Source: Neorhizobium alkalisoli (GTDB lineage: Bacteria > Pseudomonadota > Alphaproteobacteria > Rhizobiales > Rhizobiaceae). From it: DNA of 64,000 bases. Below, in pieces: positions 51,113-59,939 of this stretch. The translations under genes were made by a program, and so were the position numbers. Each line of letters starts with the position of its first letter. The stretch's first letter is position 1. The notes under the pieces are model-generated. The model was not told where the DNA came from. It saw only the letters and a list, made by a program, of their open reading frames with translations, and ran no database searches. Location of the stretch: assembly GCF_002968635.1 (NCBI RefSeq), contig NZ_PVBN01000009.1, forward strand, positions 62,001 through 126,000, given 5' to 3'.

Positions 51113-52306
51113 TCACGATTGCACGGTTGAGACAGCCGACACATCTGCCGGCGACGAGACGCTGGGATGTAGGGCGGTGAGCCGGGAGACAAGGGCGCGG
51201 CAATCTGCGGGGCCGGTGATCCACTGGCTGCGCTCGACGGCGGCAAGGTGCGAAACGAGATCGAGGTAACGCGTCTCGGTCATACCGTTGAACAGCGTCT
51301 CGAGCGCTTCGGGCGTGGCTTTTTCAATCATCGGGCCAATTTGCCGGTTCTCCACGAACCTGCCGGTCTCCGTTCCGGAAAGTGCAATCGGGACCGCGCC
51401 GTAGAGACCGCCTTCGTAGAGCCGGTTCGGCAGGAGCCAGCTTGAATTGAGCCCTTCCTCGAAGAAGTCGATCGACCAGCTGAACTGGACGTCGCGATAG
51501 ATTGCGGCGAGATCCTCCGGATTGCGGTAGGCGCCGTGGAATTCCACGTGAGGCGCCCCGCTCACCTTGGCATCGAAATCATCGAACTCGCTGTAGGCAG
51601 GGCGACCGCGCAGCACGACTTCGACCTTGCCGTCCATGCGTTCTGCGAAGTCGACCAGGATATCCAGCGATTTTCGGCAACGGAGCGCACCGAACCAGCC
51701 TATCCGCCAGGGTTGTCCCGGCTTCGGCAATCGCGGCGCCGGCGCGGCGGAGACGACTTCGGGCTTCAACGCCAGCACCTTGTTCTCCAGCAGCAGGATC
51801 GGCAGGTCCAGTCCGGAACGAGGCTTGAAGAAATTCTCTACGAAAGCCGGCGAGCTGGTGATGAGCAGGCTGGCCCGGCTACCGAAATAGCGCTGGACCT
51901 GACGCATCAGGCGGCCCTTCGCACCGTCGTCGAGAAGCAGCCGGTGAATGTCGAGGCATTCGTAGACCACGGGGATGTCGCGGCCGAACAGGGAAGCGGC
52001 ATGGCCTGCCAGTGCCAGGGTCTCCAGGTTGCGGGCAATGATGACGTCCGGCGGAGTTACGTTGGCCAACTTGGATTTCAGGGTCATGCGTGCAGCGATC
52101 ACCGCGCCTATACGCTGAGCAAACCGGCCGTCGGCGGTCCTCCCGAGCACGATCGTCGGCACATCCCGCTCGTCGGCCAACACGCTGGCTCCGCGCTTGA
52201 AACCCGCGACCGTGACGCCTGCGCCACCCGCCTTCAGCGTGAGCACGCGGCGCCTGATCGCCGCGTCGGCGAGATCGTGAGCGAGATAGAGAACATTCAG
52301 ACTCAA
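51113..52306 (-). CDS. exoL: Succinoglycan glucosyltransferase ExoL (TTG start)
   Basis: A 397-residue GT-B-type glycosyltransferase: LNVLYLAHDLADAAIRRRV, VIIARNLETLALAG, WRIGWFGALRCRKSLDIL, VVLRGRP and GVVP-like LYEGGLYGAVPIAL at the donor site. The S. meliloti protein adds the second sugar (beta-1,4-glucose) to the galactose primer. No ATG is in a suitable place; TTG 52306 has AAAAGGAG 9-16 bases upstream, whereas TTG 52315 abuts that site, so 52306 is preferred. It follows exoK by 67 bp. Confidence 0.88.
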   Translation of the reverse strand: MSLNVLYLAHDLADAAIRRRVLTLKAGGAGVTVAGFKRGASVLADERDVPTIVLGRTADGRFAQRIGAVIAARMTLKSKLANVTPPDVIIARNLETLALAGHAASLFGRDIPVVYECLDIHRLLLDDGAKGRLMRQVQRYFGSRASLLITSSPAFVENFFKPRSGLDLPILLLENKVLALKPEVVSAAPAPRLPKPGQPWRIGWFGALRCRKSLDILVDFAERMDGKVEVVLRGRPAYSEFDDFDAKVSGAPHVEFHGAYRNPEDLAAIYRDVQFSWSIDFFEEGLNSSWLLPNRLYEGGLYGAVPIALSGTETGRFVENRQIGPMIEKATPEALETLFNGMTETRYLDLVSHLAAVERSQWITGPADCRALVSRLTALHPSVSSPADVSAVSTVQS

Positions 52307-52373
52307 GTGGTCCAACTCCTTTTCAAACCCGTCCGATTACTCCAACATCGTTGGAAACCGGGCGAGCCAACGC

Positions 52374-53171
52374 TCAGTCGAGCGTGCAAAGTACGGATTC
52401 GGGGAAACGGCAATCCTCGCCGATCGCCGTGAAGGCAATGCGGTCGACGGACATCGATGCCGACTGGGTATAGGAGAATGCTCCCATCCAGTTCTTCAGC
52501 GTGTCCGTGCCCCAAAGGCTGACGAAGATCTTCTGAGGATTCGACGGTATCTTCGCCTTGTCAGTCACTTCCTGAACCAGTTTGCCGTTCAGGAAATAAC
52601 GAAGGCGGTTTTCTTCCCAGATGAAGGCATAGTCGTTGAACCCCTGGTCGGCGCCGCCGGCGACCGGCACCAGCTTTTCATTGCCGCCCTTGGCGCCGAT
52701 ATATTGATTGACCTGCACCTCACCCGCATTCTTGCCGAGAACCTCGAAGTCGATCTCGTCATGCGGTTTCTTGTCGGTGGGGCCGATATAGGTGAAGAAC
52801 GCCGAATTGAGGCCGGAGCCGGTCGCCGCCTTCATGCGCACCTCATAGGTGCCATAACCGTAGCGCGCCTTCGTCTGGATCTCGCCGCAGGCGTAGTTCC
52901 GGTCCTTGGCTTTGCCTTCCGAAAATCCCAGCTGCAGGATACCGTTCTCGACCTGTACCTGCTTCTTCGACCAAGTGCAGTTCTGATGGCTGCCGTTGTT
53001 CCAGCCGTCGGAAACGTACCAGAAGGAACGGTCGAGGCTGTCGAAGTTTTCGACGAAGGATTTGCTGTTGGCTCCCTGCTGCGCCAGTGCGGCAGTCGAA
53101 AGCATGCCCAACCCTGCGGTTGCGATGATGATCGTGCAGGTCTGCTGAATCTGTCTGGCTTTCGCCATCAT
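52374..53171 (-). CDS. exoK: Secreted endo-beta-glycanase, GH16
   Basis: A 265-residue glycanase. A signal peptide covers about residues 1-30 (TCTIIIATAGLGMLSTAALA). The catalytic GH16 motif HDEIDFEVLG (near 136-145) contains nucleophile and acid/base glutamates; GYGTYEVRMKAATGSGLNSAFF and FNDYAFIWEENRLRYFLNG are conserved strands. It trims nascent succinoglycan to lower-molecular-weight chains outside the cell. The ATGATG at 53171 follows AAAGGTGA and lies 3 bp after the exoH stop. Confidence 0.93.
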   Translation of the reverse strand: MMAKARQIQQTCTIIIATAGLGMLSTAALAQQGANSKSFVENFDSLDRSFWYVSDGWNNGSHQNCTWSKKQVQVENGILQLGFSEGKAKDRNYACGEIQTKARYGYGTYEVRMKAATGSGLNSAFFTYIGPTDKKPHDEIDFEVLGKNAGEVQVNQYIGAKGGNEKLVPVAGGADQGFNDYAFIWEENRLRYFLNGKLVQEVTDKAKIPSNPQKIFVSLWGTDTLKNWMGAFSYTQSASMSVDRIAFTAIGEDCRFPESVLCTLD

Positions 53172-53174
53172 GTT

Positions 53175-54332
53175 TCACCTTTGCTGTTGCGTCATGGCCG
53201 GTTCGCCAGGGCGAGATAGTCCGGCAGAGGAATGGGATTTTGCGGCTGCGGCGAGCTTGGCCTTCCGCCCGCGGCTGCCGGTCAGCACTTCGTAGATGGC
53301 CGGCATCGTCCGAGAGACGAGGCGGTTGGAGAGGGCGAGGATGATGAAACTCGCCAGCGCCGCGCCGAAGTAGAAGAGCAGGTAGAATTCATCTCCCGCC
53401 AGGCGGTTCCACACCATCCACATCACCACGAGCAGGGGATAATGGGCGCAGAATATCCAGAAGCTCAGGCTGCCGGTGGCAGCGAGGCGCCGGCCGATCC
53501 ACGGGCGGATCAGGAAGGCCGACATCAGCCAGAAGCCGCCGACACCGAGGATCGATAGCGTGTTGCGGGCAAGATCGACGGCCCATGGGAAGTCCGGCCC
53601 CGTTTGATACTGAACGACGGAAAGCAGGGCCGCAGCCGCGAGCGCAGCCGCGCTGCCGACGCCGGCGAACCGGTCGAATGCCTTGAGGTCCTGCCGGTTG
53701 AGCGCCAGGAATATGCCGAGCGTGAAGCTGAAAAGGATGGTTTTCTTCAGCACGATCCCGAGCGTCACCTCGGGCAGGATCGCCACAAAAAACAGGACGC
53801 CGAGCGTCGGCGCTGGATAACGGCGGACCAGGAACGCGAGGATCGGCGAAAGGATGATGCAGACGACGAGGTCGCGAAGGAAATAAAGCGGCAGATTGAT
53901 CGGCAGATCTTCCGTCGCCAGCCCGTAGCTCAACAATTCCCGCGGCGAGTCATTCCATAGATCAGGAAAATAACCCGCGCCGACGCCCATGCGCTGAGCC
54001 GCGAACACCGCGACAAACAGGCCCCCGTTCCAAAGCAGGAAGGGAATCAGCACGGTTCTCGCCTTCGAACGCAGCGTCTTTGAATAATCGAACCCGCTCC
54101 AGCCGCGCTGGAACAACAGATAGCCCGAGATGACACTCAGGCACGGCACGCCGATACGAAACAGACTGTCGCCTAGAAAGACGCGCAGCCAATCAAAGAA
54201 ACCGTTTGCCCCGATGAAAGGGCTGGTCTGCGGATCATGCGGCACATGCACGAACACGATGCCGGATATCAGCAGTATACGCATCAAATTGATACGGGAG
54301 GATATGTTCTGATCAACAGTCAAACGAGTCAC
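53175..54332 (-). CDS. exoH: Succinoglycan succinyltransferase (acyltransferase 3)
   Basis: A 385-residue integral membrane acyltransferase of family 3 with about ten membrane segments. The conserved histidine is in ISGIVFVHVPHDP near the first segment; VISGYLLFQRGW and FWIFCAHYPLLVVMWM are also typical. It adds succinyl groups to the repeat unit in the inner membrane. It is the first gene of the leftward exoHKLAMONP unit. The start is uncertain: GTG 54332 has AAAAGGGG directly upstream, TTG 54323 is better spaced from it, and a later ATG leads into MRILLISG. Confidence 0.88.
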   Translation of the reverse strand: MTRLTVDQNISSRINLMRILLISGIVFVHVPHDPQTSPFIGANGFFDWLRVFLGDSLFRIGVPCLSVISGYLLFQRGWSGFDYSKTLRSKARTVLIPFLLWNGGLFVAVFAAQRMGVGAGYFPDLWNDSPRELLSYGLATEDLPINLPLYFLRDLVVCIILSPILAFLVRRYPAPTLGVLFFVAILPEVTLGIVLKKTILFSFTLGIFLALNRQDLKAFDRFAGVGSAAALAAAALLSVVQYQTGPDFPWAVDLARNTLSILGVGGFWLMSAFLIRPWIGRRLAATGSLSFWIFCAHYPLLVVMWMVWNRLAGDEFYLLFYFGAALASFIILALSNRLVSRTMPAIYEVLTGSRGRKAKLAAAAKSHSSAGLSRPGEPAMTQQQR

Positions 54333-55093
54333 CCCTTTTGGGCAGTGCCTCCCTTCACCGCCGTTTCAATCAGAGCAGACTTGAGCCCGCAATCCGAAAA
54401 AGGATCGCCCCGACTTTGGCGCAAAATGTGGCGACGCAGCAAAAAAACGTTTGATGACAGGTCTCGGGGGCCCTGGCTCAATTGTTTTTTACCCCTCAGA
54501 ATTTGTAGCACCTATCATAATTTCCAAGGGTTTCGCGCCAAGTTTTCATAGATGATTGTTGCAGCGCAGCACGCGGAAAAATTCTGTTTCTCGGCGACAA
54601 AAATGTTCTATGTGACCGTACCGGGTTACCGCGCGGGCTCCAAACCCACTTGAAGTGTGGCAGGATCAAGGCAACTTTGCGGCACATTGAGGCGAAGGGC
54701 ACTCAGCTGCGGCCCCCAGCTGCCGGTGACGGATAAATCGCGGAATTTTTCGAAGCGTGAGCCACACACCGTCTCGAAAGATGGTGAGATGCGCCGCGCC
54801 GATCATGGCCGGAAACTGCAGCAGAAATAGGCGTCTCAGGTACCAATTTAAAATCTTCCGGCATCTGTGGTCTTGCCGGAATCGACGCCGTGACAAATTT
54901 CAGCCCGAATGTGGCGGTCTTTGATAGCACGCTTCAGCCGACATTCGGCGTGACCGCTTCACGCCTTTGGTTGGAGCATATGTCAAAATCCCGTTGCTGA
55001 AGTTCAGTCTTATACGGCAGCGAGCTGCCGCCTAACCCGGAGCCCGACGATAGTCAGCGGCTTGCAATTCTTTGAGGAAGCAGGGGCGAAAAC
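54333..55093. other. 761-bp gap at the place of exoI-exoT
   Basis: This is the divergent region between exoH (left) and exoW (right). In S. meliloti exoI and exoT lie here. I see no full-length gene. A stretch of about 70 codons is open on the + strand ending at the TGA 54998-55000, without an ATG or ribosome site, and short minus-strand frames between 54666 and 54930 also lack start signals. The left 250 bp are A/T-richer than the genes and should hold the exoH promoter; A-rich and T-rich tracts occur near 54440 and 54484. It may be regulatory DNA plus debris of deleted genes. Confidence 0.6.
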
Positions 55094-56062
55094 ATGGCGA
55101 CGTTCACGGTTGTTATTCCGTTTTATCAAAAGGAGGCCGGCATACTGCGCCGGGCCCTGAAATCGATCTTCGATCAAAACTATCAGGACTTCGACATAGT
55201 CATCGTCGACGACGAGTCCCCCCTGCCCGCCGAGATTGAGCTTCAAGATGTTGATGAAGCTTGGAAATCTCGCATTCGAGTCATTCGCCAGCCGAACGGT
55301 GGGCCGGGAGGAGCGCGCAATACCGGTCTCGACAATGTGCCGGCGGACACGCGGTTCGTTGCGCTGCTGGATTCCGACGACGTCTGGCTGCCGGACCATC
55401 TCCAGAATGCCTATGACAGCATGACCCGGTTCGGGGCGGAGTGCTACTGGGCCTCGATGCAGCCCAGCGAAGAGTTCTATTACCACTTCGGCATGGCCGA
55501 GCTCGAGCGGACTGAGGGTGGCGTCAGGCACTCCGAGGAGCCGCTCGTCATCGAGATGCCGGATCTGGCGAGCATCATGCTCAAGAACTGGAGTTTCCTG
55601 CATCTTTCCTGCATGGTCATCGCCCGGCCGGTATTCGAAACGGTCCGCTTCGAGCCATCGCTCCGACTGGCTGCGGAGGATGTGCTCTTCTTCTGCGACT
55701 GCATCCTGAAATCGAAGCGGACGCTGCTCTGCGACGCGCCCGGCGCGGCGCGCGGCATGGGCCTCAACATCTTCCACAGCATCGACAACCGCTCGCCGCA
55801 ATTCCTTCGCCAGCAGTTCAACACCTGGGTGGCGCTCGACACGCTGGAGGAGCGCTTTCGCTCCCGCCCGGGCGACGTGGCATCGATTGCGTCCTACAAG
55901 AACACAGCTCGCCGCCAGGCCCTCTGGAGCCAGGCGAGCCGCGTCAAACGGCGGCAATCGCCCGATTTTGGCCTGCTTGCGCGTTGGGTCATGCGCGATC
56001 CGGGGCTCATCCGGGCGGCCTTCGAACTCGGTGCCGGAAAGCTCGGGCGCAACGCGCGCTGA
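55094..56062 (+). CDS. exoW: Succinoglycan glucosyltransferase (GT2)
   Basis: A 322-residue family-2 transferase: FTVVIPFYQKEAGILRRALK, DIVIVDDESPLPAE, RQPNGGPGGARNTGLDNV, the metal site LLDSDDVWLPD and AEDVLFFCDCI. The S. meliloti counterpart adds the seventh sugar, a beta-1,3-glucose of the side chain. Assignment comes from length and from its place directly before the pyruvyltransferase gene on the same strand (exoW-exoV). ATG 55094 follows GAGGAAGCAGGGG at a somewhat loose spacing. A long open frame on the opposite strand is only an antisense shadow. Confidence 0.87.
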   Translation: MATFTVVIPFYQKEAGILRRALKSIFDQNYQDFDIVIVDDESPLPAEIELQDVDEAWKSRIRVIRQPNGGPGGARNTGLDNVPADTRFVALLDSDDVWLPDHLQNAYDSMTRFGAECYWASMQPSEEFYYHFGMAELERTEGGVRHSEEPLVIEMPDLASIMLKNWSFLHLSCMVIARPVFETVRFEPSLRLAAEDVLFFCDCILKSKRTLLCDAPGAARGMGLNIFHSIDNRSPQFLRQQFNTWVALDTLEERFRSRPGDVASIASYKNTARRQALWSQASRVKRRQSPDFGLLARWVMRDPGLIRAAFELGAGKLGRNAR

Positions 56063-56104
56063 CATCCGCACATCCCTTTCAACCATCATCCCGCGGAGGC
56101 CCGC

Positions 56105-57052
56105 ATGAAAGCGTACTACTGGGAATCGCATCACGGTAATTTTGGCGACGACCTCAATCTCTGGCTCTGGGATTTCCTGCTTCCGGGCTTCCGGGACGTC
56201 CATCCGGACGTTCTCCTGGTGGGCGTCGGGACGGTGCTCAATCCGGTTCTTCTGCCGAGCGGTCAGAAAAAACTCGTCGTCGGAAGCGGCTACGGTTATG
56301 GCACTCCTCCGGAAACCGGCAATGCCGCCGAATGGGATGTCCGCGCGGTGCGCGGGCCTCTGACGGCCCAGAAACTCGGGCTTTCGCCCGATATGGGCGT
56401 TACCGATCCGGCCGCCATGATCACCGACATGCCGGAATTCCAGAACCTGCCGAAGATCCACAAGAAGACCTTCATTCCCCATTGGGAATCGGCCGAATTC
56501 GGCATGTGGGGGTCTGTCTGCGAGCCCGTCGGGCTTACCTATCTCGATCCGCGTGGCGAGGCGAAATCCGTGATCCGGCATATCGCCCAGTCGGAGCTGA
56601 TCGTCGCCGAATCCATGCACGGAGCAATCCTGGCGGACGCATTCCGGGTGCCGTGGGTGGCGGTCAGCACATCCAGATCCATCAACAATTTCAAGTGGAA
56701 CGACTGGGCGAGCTCTGTCGGCACAACCTATGAACCGCGCTACGTGCCCGTCTCGACCCGCGCTGAGGCCGTCGCCAAACATTCGCGCTTCTGGGGCATG
56801 CGGTTCGACAAAGAGCAGCCGACTCCCCACGCGGCTCCGGATGATATACCCGCCGGCGACGTCATCACCCGCCCCGCCCCGCCCCAGAGCGGCCTTCGCT
56901 GCATGGCCAAGCAATTTCTCGCGGCGCCCTCCGTGCTGGCTCTATGGCAGGCGAGCCGCGCCGAGCCACGGCTCAGCCCGGATAGCGCCCTGGAGGAGAA
57001 AAAGCAGAAATTCCGGGCCGTATTGGACGGAATTCGCAGGGATTATTTCTGA
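56105..57052 (+). CDS. exoV: Succinoglycan pyruvyltransferase
   Basis: A 315-residue member of the polysaccharide pyruvyl transferase family: YYWESHHGNFGDDLNLWLWD at the start, VGVGTVLN, KKLVVGSGYGYG, VRAVRGPLTAQKLGL and the SELIVAESMHGAILADAFRVP active-site segment with MHG. It transfers pyruvate from PEP to the terminal glucose as a 4,6-ketal. GGAGG lies 6-10 bases before the ATG. It follows exoW by 42 bp and overlaps the convergent exoU by 10 bases at the 3' ends. Confidence 0.93.
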   Translation: MKAYYWESHHGNFGDDLNLWLWDFLLPGFRDVHPDVLLVGVGTVLNPVLLPSGQKKLVVGSGYGYGTPPETGNAAEWDVRAVRGPLTAQKLGLSPDMGVTDPAAMITDMPEFQNLPKIHKKTFIPHWESAEFGMWGSVCEPVGLTYLDPRGEAKSVIRHIAQSELIVAESMHGAILADAFRVPWVAVSTSRSINNFKWNDWASSVGTTYEPRYVPVSTRAEAVAKHSRFWGMRFDKEQPTPHAAPDDIPAGDVITRPAPPQSGLRCMAKQFLAAPSVLALWQASRAEPRLSPDSALEEKKQKFRAVLDGIRRDYF

Positions 57053-58056
57053 GCGGCGGGGATGCCGGGCAGAAGATAACGCATCCCTGGCGGTTCGGCC
57101 GGCGCGCTCGATTTCGCACGGAGCAGATCGAGCTTATCGAAGAAGATGCCGGTAACGACGGCGGGAAGCGCTTGCGGACGTCCCAGTATGTGGCGGATGG
57201 CAGCGAGCTTTCCCGCCTGTGATTTGACGTCCAGGAACGCACGCAGCTCGTATTTGCCGCGGATATGATCCCTGTGCTGCTTGATCACGTTGCGCGCCGC
57301 CGAAGACAGCGTCGGATCGGAGAGGATGGCCTCGTCCGCCTCGTAGAACTGCCGCAGATCATCCGTGCGGTGCCTGCCGCTCAAGGAATTCGGCCGCACC
57401 ACGGCGCCATAGCCGCAATGCTCGATCACCTTGTAGCGCGCGCCGCTGGAGAGTGCCCGCACATAGAAATCGTAGTCCTCGCCGAGCCGCATTTCCTCCT
57501 TGTAGCGCAGGCCGTGAGCCTCGATGAAAGCCCTGCGAATCACGGGTTTTAGAAATCCCGTTTCGCCTCGCTTGAGGCCTCGACGGGAGATGTTGCCCTC
57601 CACGAATTCGACAAGCGACATGGTGCGTGTACGGGCTTCGAAGCTTTCCGGACGGACGGCCTCCGCTTGGCCATGGACGAAGGCGATATTGTCGGCAATG
57701 AGATCCCAGTCATCCTCCGCCAGCATCGGTCCAAAACGGCCGGCAAAAAAGAAATCGTCAGCATCCAGAATGGCAATCAGCGGGGCGGTCGCCATGGCGA
57801 TTGCGTGGTTGCGGGCAGCCGAAGGGCCGTGATTCCTGTCGAATGAAACCACCTTGAGCCGCCCGGTGCCGTCGTCCACGTCGCGTGCTGCCCCGGCAGT
57901 GCCGTCGGTCGAGCCGTCATCTACCACCAGGACTTCGCTGACCTGGGCCTCTTCCAAGGCCGATCGGATGGCTATTCCGATAGTGTCTGCGGCATCCTTG
58001 GCCGCGATGATGACGCAGATCGTCTGGTGAGCAGTTCCGGCCATAGCGGTCTCCAT
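57043..58056 (-). CDS. exoU: Succinoglycan glucosyltransferase (GT2)
   Basis: A 337-residue family-2 transferase: ICVIIAAKDAADTIGIAIRS, VLVVDDGSTDGTAGAA, NHGPSAARNHAIAMA, metal site ILDADDFFFAG and RLGEDYDFYVRAL. The S. meliloti counterpart adds the sixth sugar. Position between exoV and exoX and leftward orientation agree with the S. meliloti map. Its last 10 bases overlap the end of exoV on the other strand, and 74 bp separate its start from the exoX stop. Confidence 0.88.
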   Translation of the reverse strand: METAMAGTAHQTICVIIAAKDAADTIGIAIRSALEEAQVSEVLVVDDGSTDGTAGAARDVDDGTGRLKVVSFDRNHGPSAARNHAIAMATAPLIAILDADDFFFAGRFGPMLAEDDWDLIADNIAFVHGQAEAVRPESFEARTRTMSLVEFVEGNISRRGLKRGETGFLKPVIRRAFIEAHGLRYKEEMRLGEDYDFYVRALSSGARYKVIEHCGYGAVVRPNSLSGRHRTDDLRQFYEADEAILSDPTLSSAARNVIKQHRDHIRGKYELRAFLDVKSQAGKLAAIRHILGRPQALPAVVTGIFFDKLDLLRAKSSAPAEPPGMRYLLPGIPAAQK

Positions 58057-58130
58057 GCTTCATCGGTCCCGGGGACTATGGACTTAGGAAAGTGGCCGCG
58101 ATGTGGAAAGGGGTAGAAAAACCTTAGCCG

Positions 58131-58424
58131 TCAGGTATCGCTGGCAGGCACGTTGGGAGCGGCATCCGCGCGCATTGTGTCCCGCCGGCTGCTCTCCCTG
58201 GAGGTTTTCGAAGAGACCGCATCCGGAGAAGCGGCCTCCTCACGGAACTTTTTTTCGCGATGCACCAGGTAAAGAACGCCCAGGAAATAACCGGCCTGAA
58301 GAATGACGGCACAGATAAGCGTCTGTATAAACGCCGTATAAAACGAGTCGGTCATAAAATAGGCCGACACCGCAAAAGCGATTAGTACCCCTGTCATGCT
58401 GACAAAGACGCGCGGTGCGTACAT
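58131..58424 (-). CDS. exoX: Exopolysaccharide production repressor
   Basis: A 97-residue small membrane protein: YAPRVFVSMTGVLIAFAVSA and two hydrophobic helices (about 5-25 and 33-55, FIQTLICAVILQAGYFLGVL), then a basic HREKKF and a polar tail. Length and layout fit ExoX/PsiA (SyrA-like domain family), which lowers succinoglycan output by acting on ExoY post-translationally. GGGAGGA lies 4-10 bases before the ATG at 58424. It is divergent from exoY, as in S. meliloti. Confidence 0.9.
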   Translation of the reverse strand: MYAPRVFVSMTGVLIAFAVSAYFMTDSFYTAFIQTLICAVILQAGYFLGVLYLVHREKKFREEAASPDAVSSKTSRESSRRDTMRADAAPNVPASDT

Positions 58425-58760
58425 GATCCTTCCTCCCGACCGCAAACTTGCTTGGTTTGGCGGTCTTTCGGCTCCTCTCCCACTGCAACAACCATAAGAG
58501 CCTGCAAGAGAGGATTCAAGTTTTCCTTCGCCACTTATGCCGGACTGTTAGTGAAACTTTCGTAAGGTTCCTCAGGTTCCTTTTAAATATCTCGTTTCTT
58601 TCTCTCTTCTATCCGGTGCCCGCGAGACCATCGCCACCCTTTTGCCACATTTCCGCCGCGGTTCGGAGGCGCTGGAACGTTTTTTCCGTTTCCACAGCCC
58701 AAGCGAACCGAGACTTGATCAACTTTTGTTACAAAGCTTAAGAAGGCGGCCCGCCGATTA

Positions 58761-58789
58761 TTGCAGTGCAACATTGTATTGCGGCGCAA
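58761..58789. promoter_or_regulatory. Tandem TTGC-RGY-GCAA palindromes
   Basis: TTGCAGTGCAA (58761-58771) and TTGCGGCGCAA (58779-58789) are perfect 11-bp palindromes with centres 18 bp apart, each followed by CA (GCAACA). They resemble TGC-R-N-Y-GCA sites reported for the polyhydroxybutyrate-linked regulator PhaR/AniA of rhizobia, which also affects exopolysaccharide. The link is from memory and needs a motif scan. Confidence 0.5.
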
Positions 58790-58829
58790 CAGGGGTGGGC
58801 CTTTGGTCCTAACCGCAAGCTACTTTGGT

Positions 58830-58848
58830 CCCGGTCGCAAAGACCGGG
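58830..58848. repeat. Stable hairpin in the exoX-exoY region
   Basis: CCCGGTC-GCAAA-GACCGGG is a perfect seven-pair GC-rich stem with a five-base loop, about 305 bp before the exoY start. No T-run follows. It may be an mRNA leader structure if the exoY promoter lies upstream. Confidence 0.5.
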
Positions 58849-59152
58849 CGGGAGTATAGCTGAAATGCAAGCGGGGGTACGCGTGATCTATATATGAGGG
58901 GGCGTTAAGAATATTGGTTACCAGGCCATCTCTACGAGAGGCTTACAGTAGTTTTTCAGCTTTCACCGGGGGGATTCACAATAGAAAGCCCCTGACCACA
59001 GGCAGGCCGCACGAGGACGACCAGCCATCCCACATGGTTGAACCGAAAATTTGGCTGGCATCAAATTCCGAACACAGACTTATTATCACATTGCACGGAA
59101 ATAAGCGCCGTAATGGCACCGACTATCGCAAAACCTAAATGGAGTTCACTCT

Positions 59153-59833
59153 ATGAAGTCAGCGACACGTTCGGCAGGTTCGCCGTTTTCAACTTCTGAC
59201 CAAGCCGGCAGGGTTCTGCCCACCGGCGGCTTGGCGAAGCGAAGCTTCGACATAACAGCCGCCGCCCTCGCACTCCTCCTTTTCAGCCCCATTTTCATTA
59301 TGATCGCGGCGCTGGTAAAGTTTTCCGACCATGGACCGGTCTTGTACGGACATCGTCGGATCGGTCATAATGGCCGCACGTTCAAATGCCTGAAGTTCCG
59401 CACAATGGCCGTCAATGGCGATGAAGTTCTGCGGAATTACCTCCGAGACAATCCGCAAGCTGCGGAAGAGTGGCGGGCGACCCGCAAACTCAAGAACGAC
59501 CCGCGGGTGACAGTCGTGGGAACGGTCCTGCGTAAGCTCAGCCTCGACGAACTGCCCCAGCTCCTCAACATCCTGCGTGGAGAGATGAGCGTGGTCGGCC
59601 CCCGGCCGGTGGTGGACGAAGAGCTGAACCTCTATGACAGCTTTGCCGCCTTTTACCTTCGGACCCGCCCGGGCCTTACCGGCCTGTGGCAGATCAGCGG
59701 CCGTAATGACGTCTCCTACGAAAGCCGCATCGCTTTCGATACGCAGTATGTTCAGAACTGGTCGCTTCTCGGCGATGTCTCGATCATTGTGAGAACTATC
59801 CCTGCCGTTTGCATGGCACGCGGCAGCTACTGA
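59153..59833 (+). CDS. exoY: Undecaprenyl-phosphate galactosephosphotransferase
   Basis: A 226-residue initiating sugar transferase, the same length as S. meliloti ExoY. One N-terminal membrane hairpin ([20 protein letters not shown]) is followed by the catalytic domain: [50 protein letters not shown] and [14 protein letters not shown]. It loads galactose-1-phosphate on the lipid carrier, the first step of the repeat unit. It starts the exoYFQ unit and is the target of ExoX. Confidence 0.95.
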   Translation: MKSATRSAGSPFSTSDQAGRVLPTGGLAKRSFDITAAALALLLFSPIFIMIAALVKFSDHGPVLYGHRRIGHNGRTFKCLKFRTMAVNGDEVLRNYLRDNPQAAEEWRATRKLKNDPRVTVVGTVLRKLSLDELPQLLNILRGEMSVVGPRPVVDEELNLYDSFAAFYLRTRPGLTGLWQISGRNDVSYESRIAFDTQYVQNWSLLGDVSIIVRTIPAVCMARGSY

Positions 59834-59939
59834 TCGTTCTTTCTCTTTCCACATGACCCGAACACCGGTCGCCTGACCGATCGGGAAATGATGGACCCGG
59901 AGCGTGGAAGCAATTCCACGCCACTTGAGGAAAAAATCC

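Larger units (their letters stand above)
58425..59152. promoter_or_regulatory. exoX-exoY divergent regulatory region
   Basis: No gene is seen in these 728 bp. It must carry the exoX and exoY promoters, a known integration point of exo regulation in rhizobia (MucR, SyrM and others). Notable are a pyrimidine-rich tract near 58585-58620, tandem palindromes at 58761-58789, a strong hairpin at 58830-58848, a direct repeat CTTTGGTCC at 58801-58809 and 58823-58831, and an A/T-rich TATATATGAG stretch near 58890, the type of sequence MucR-like proteins bind. A ribosome site before exoY is weak. Confidence 0.65.

Noticed and set aside
54237..54551. Small + strand frame (104 codons) at the exoH 5' end
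   Set aside because: It starts inside exoH on the opposite strand and ends in the A/T-rich promoter region; no ribosome site and no domain.
54666..54930. Short minus-strand frames in the exoH-exoW gap with hydrophobic stretches
   Set aside because: Two overlapping frames of about 75 codons with no ribosome sites and strongly Arg/Cys-biased or low-information sequence; not enough to call a gene or an exoT remnant.
55010..56914. 634-codon minus-strand frame opposite exoW-exoV
   Set aside because: It spans two real genes and their intergenic gap on the other strand, and the translation has no recognisable domain.
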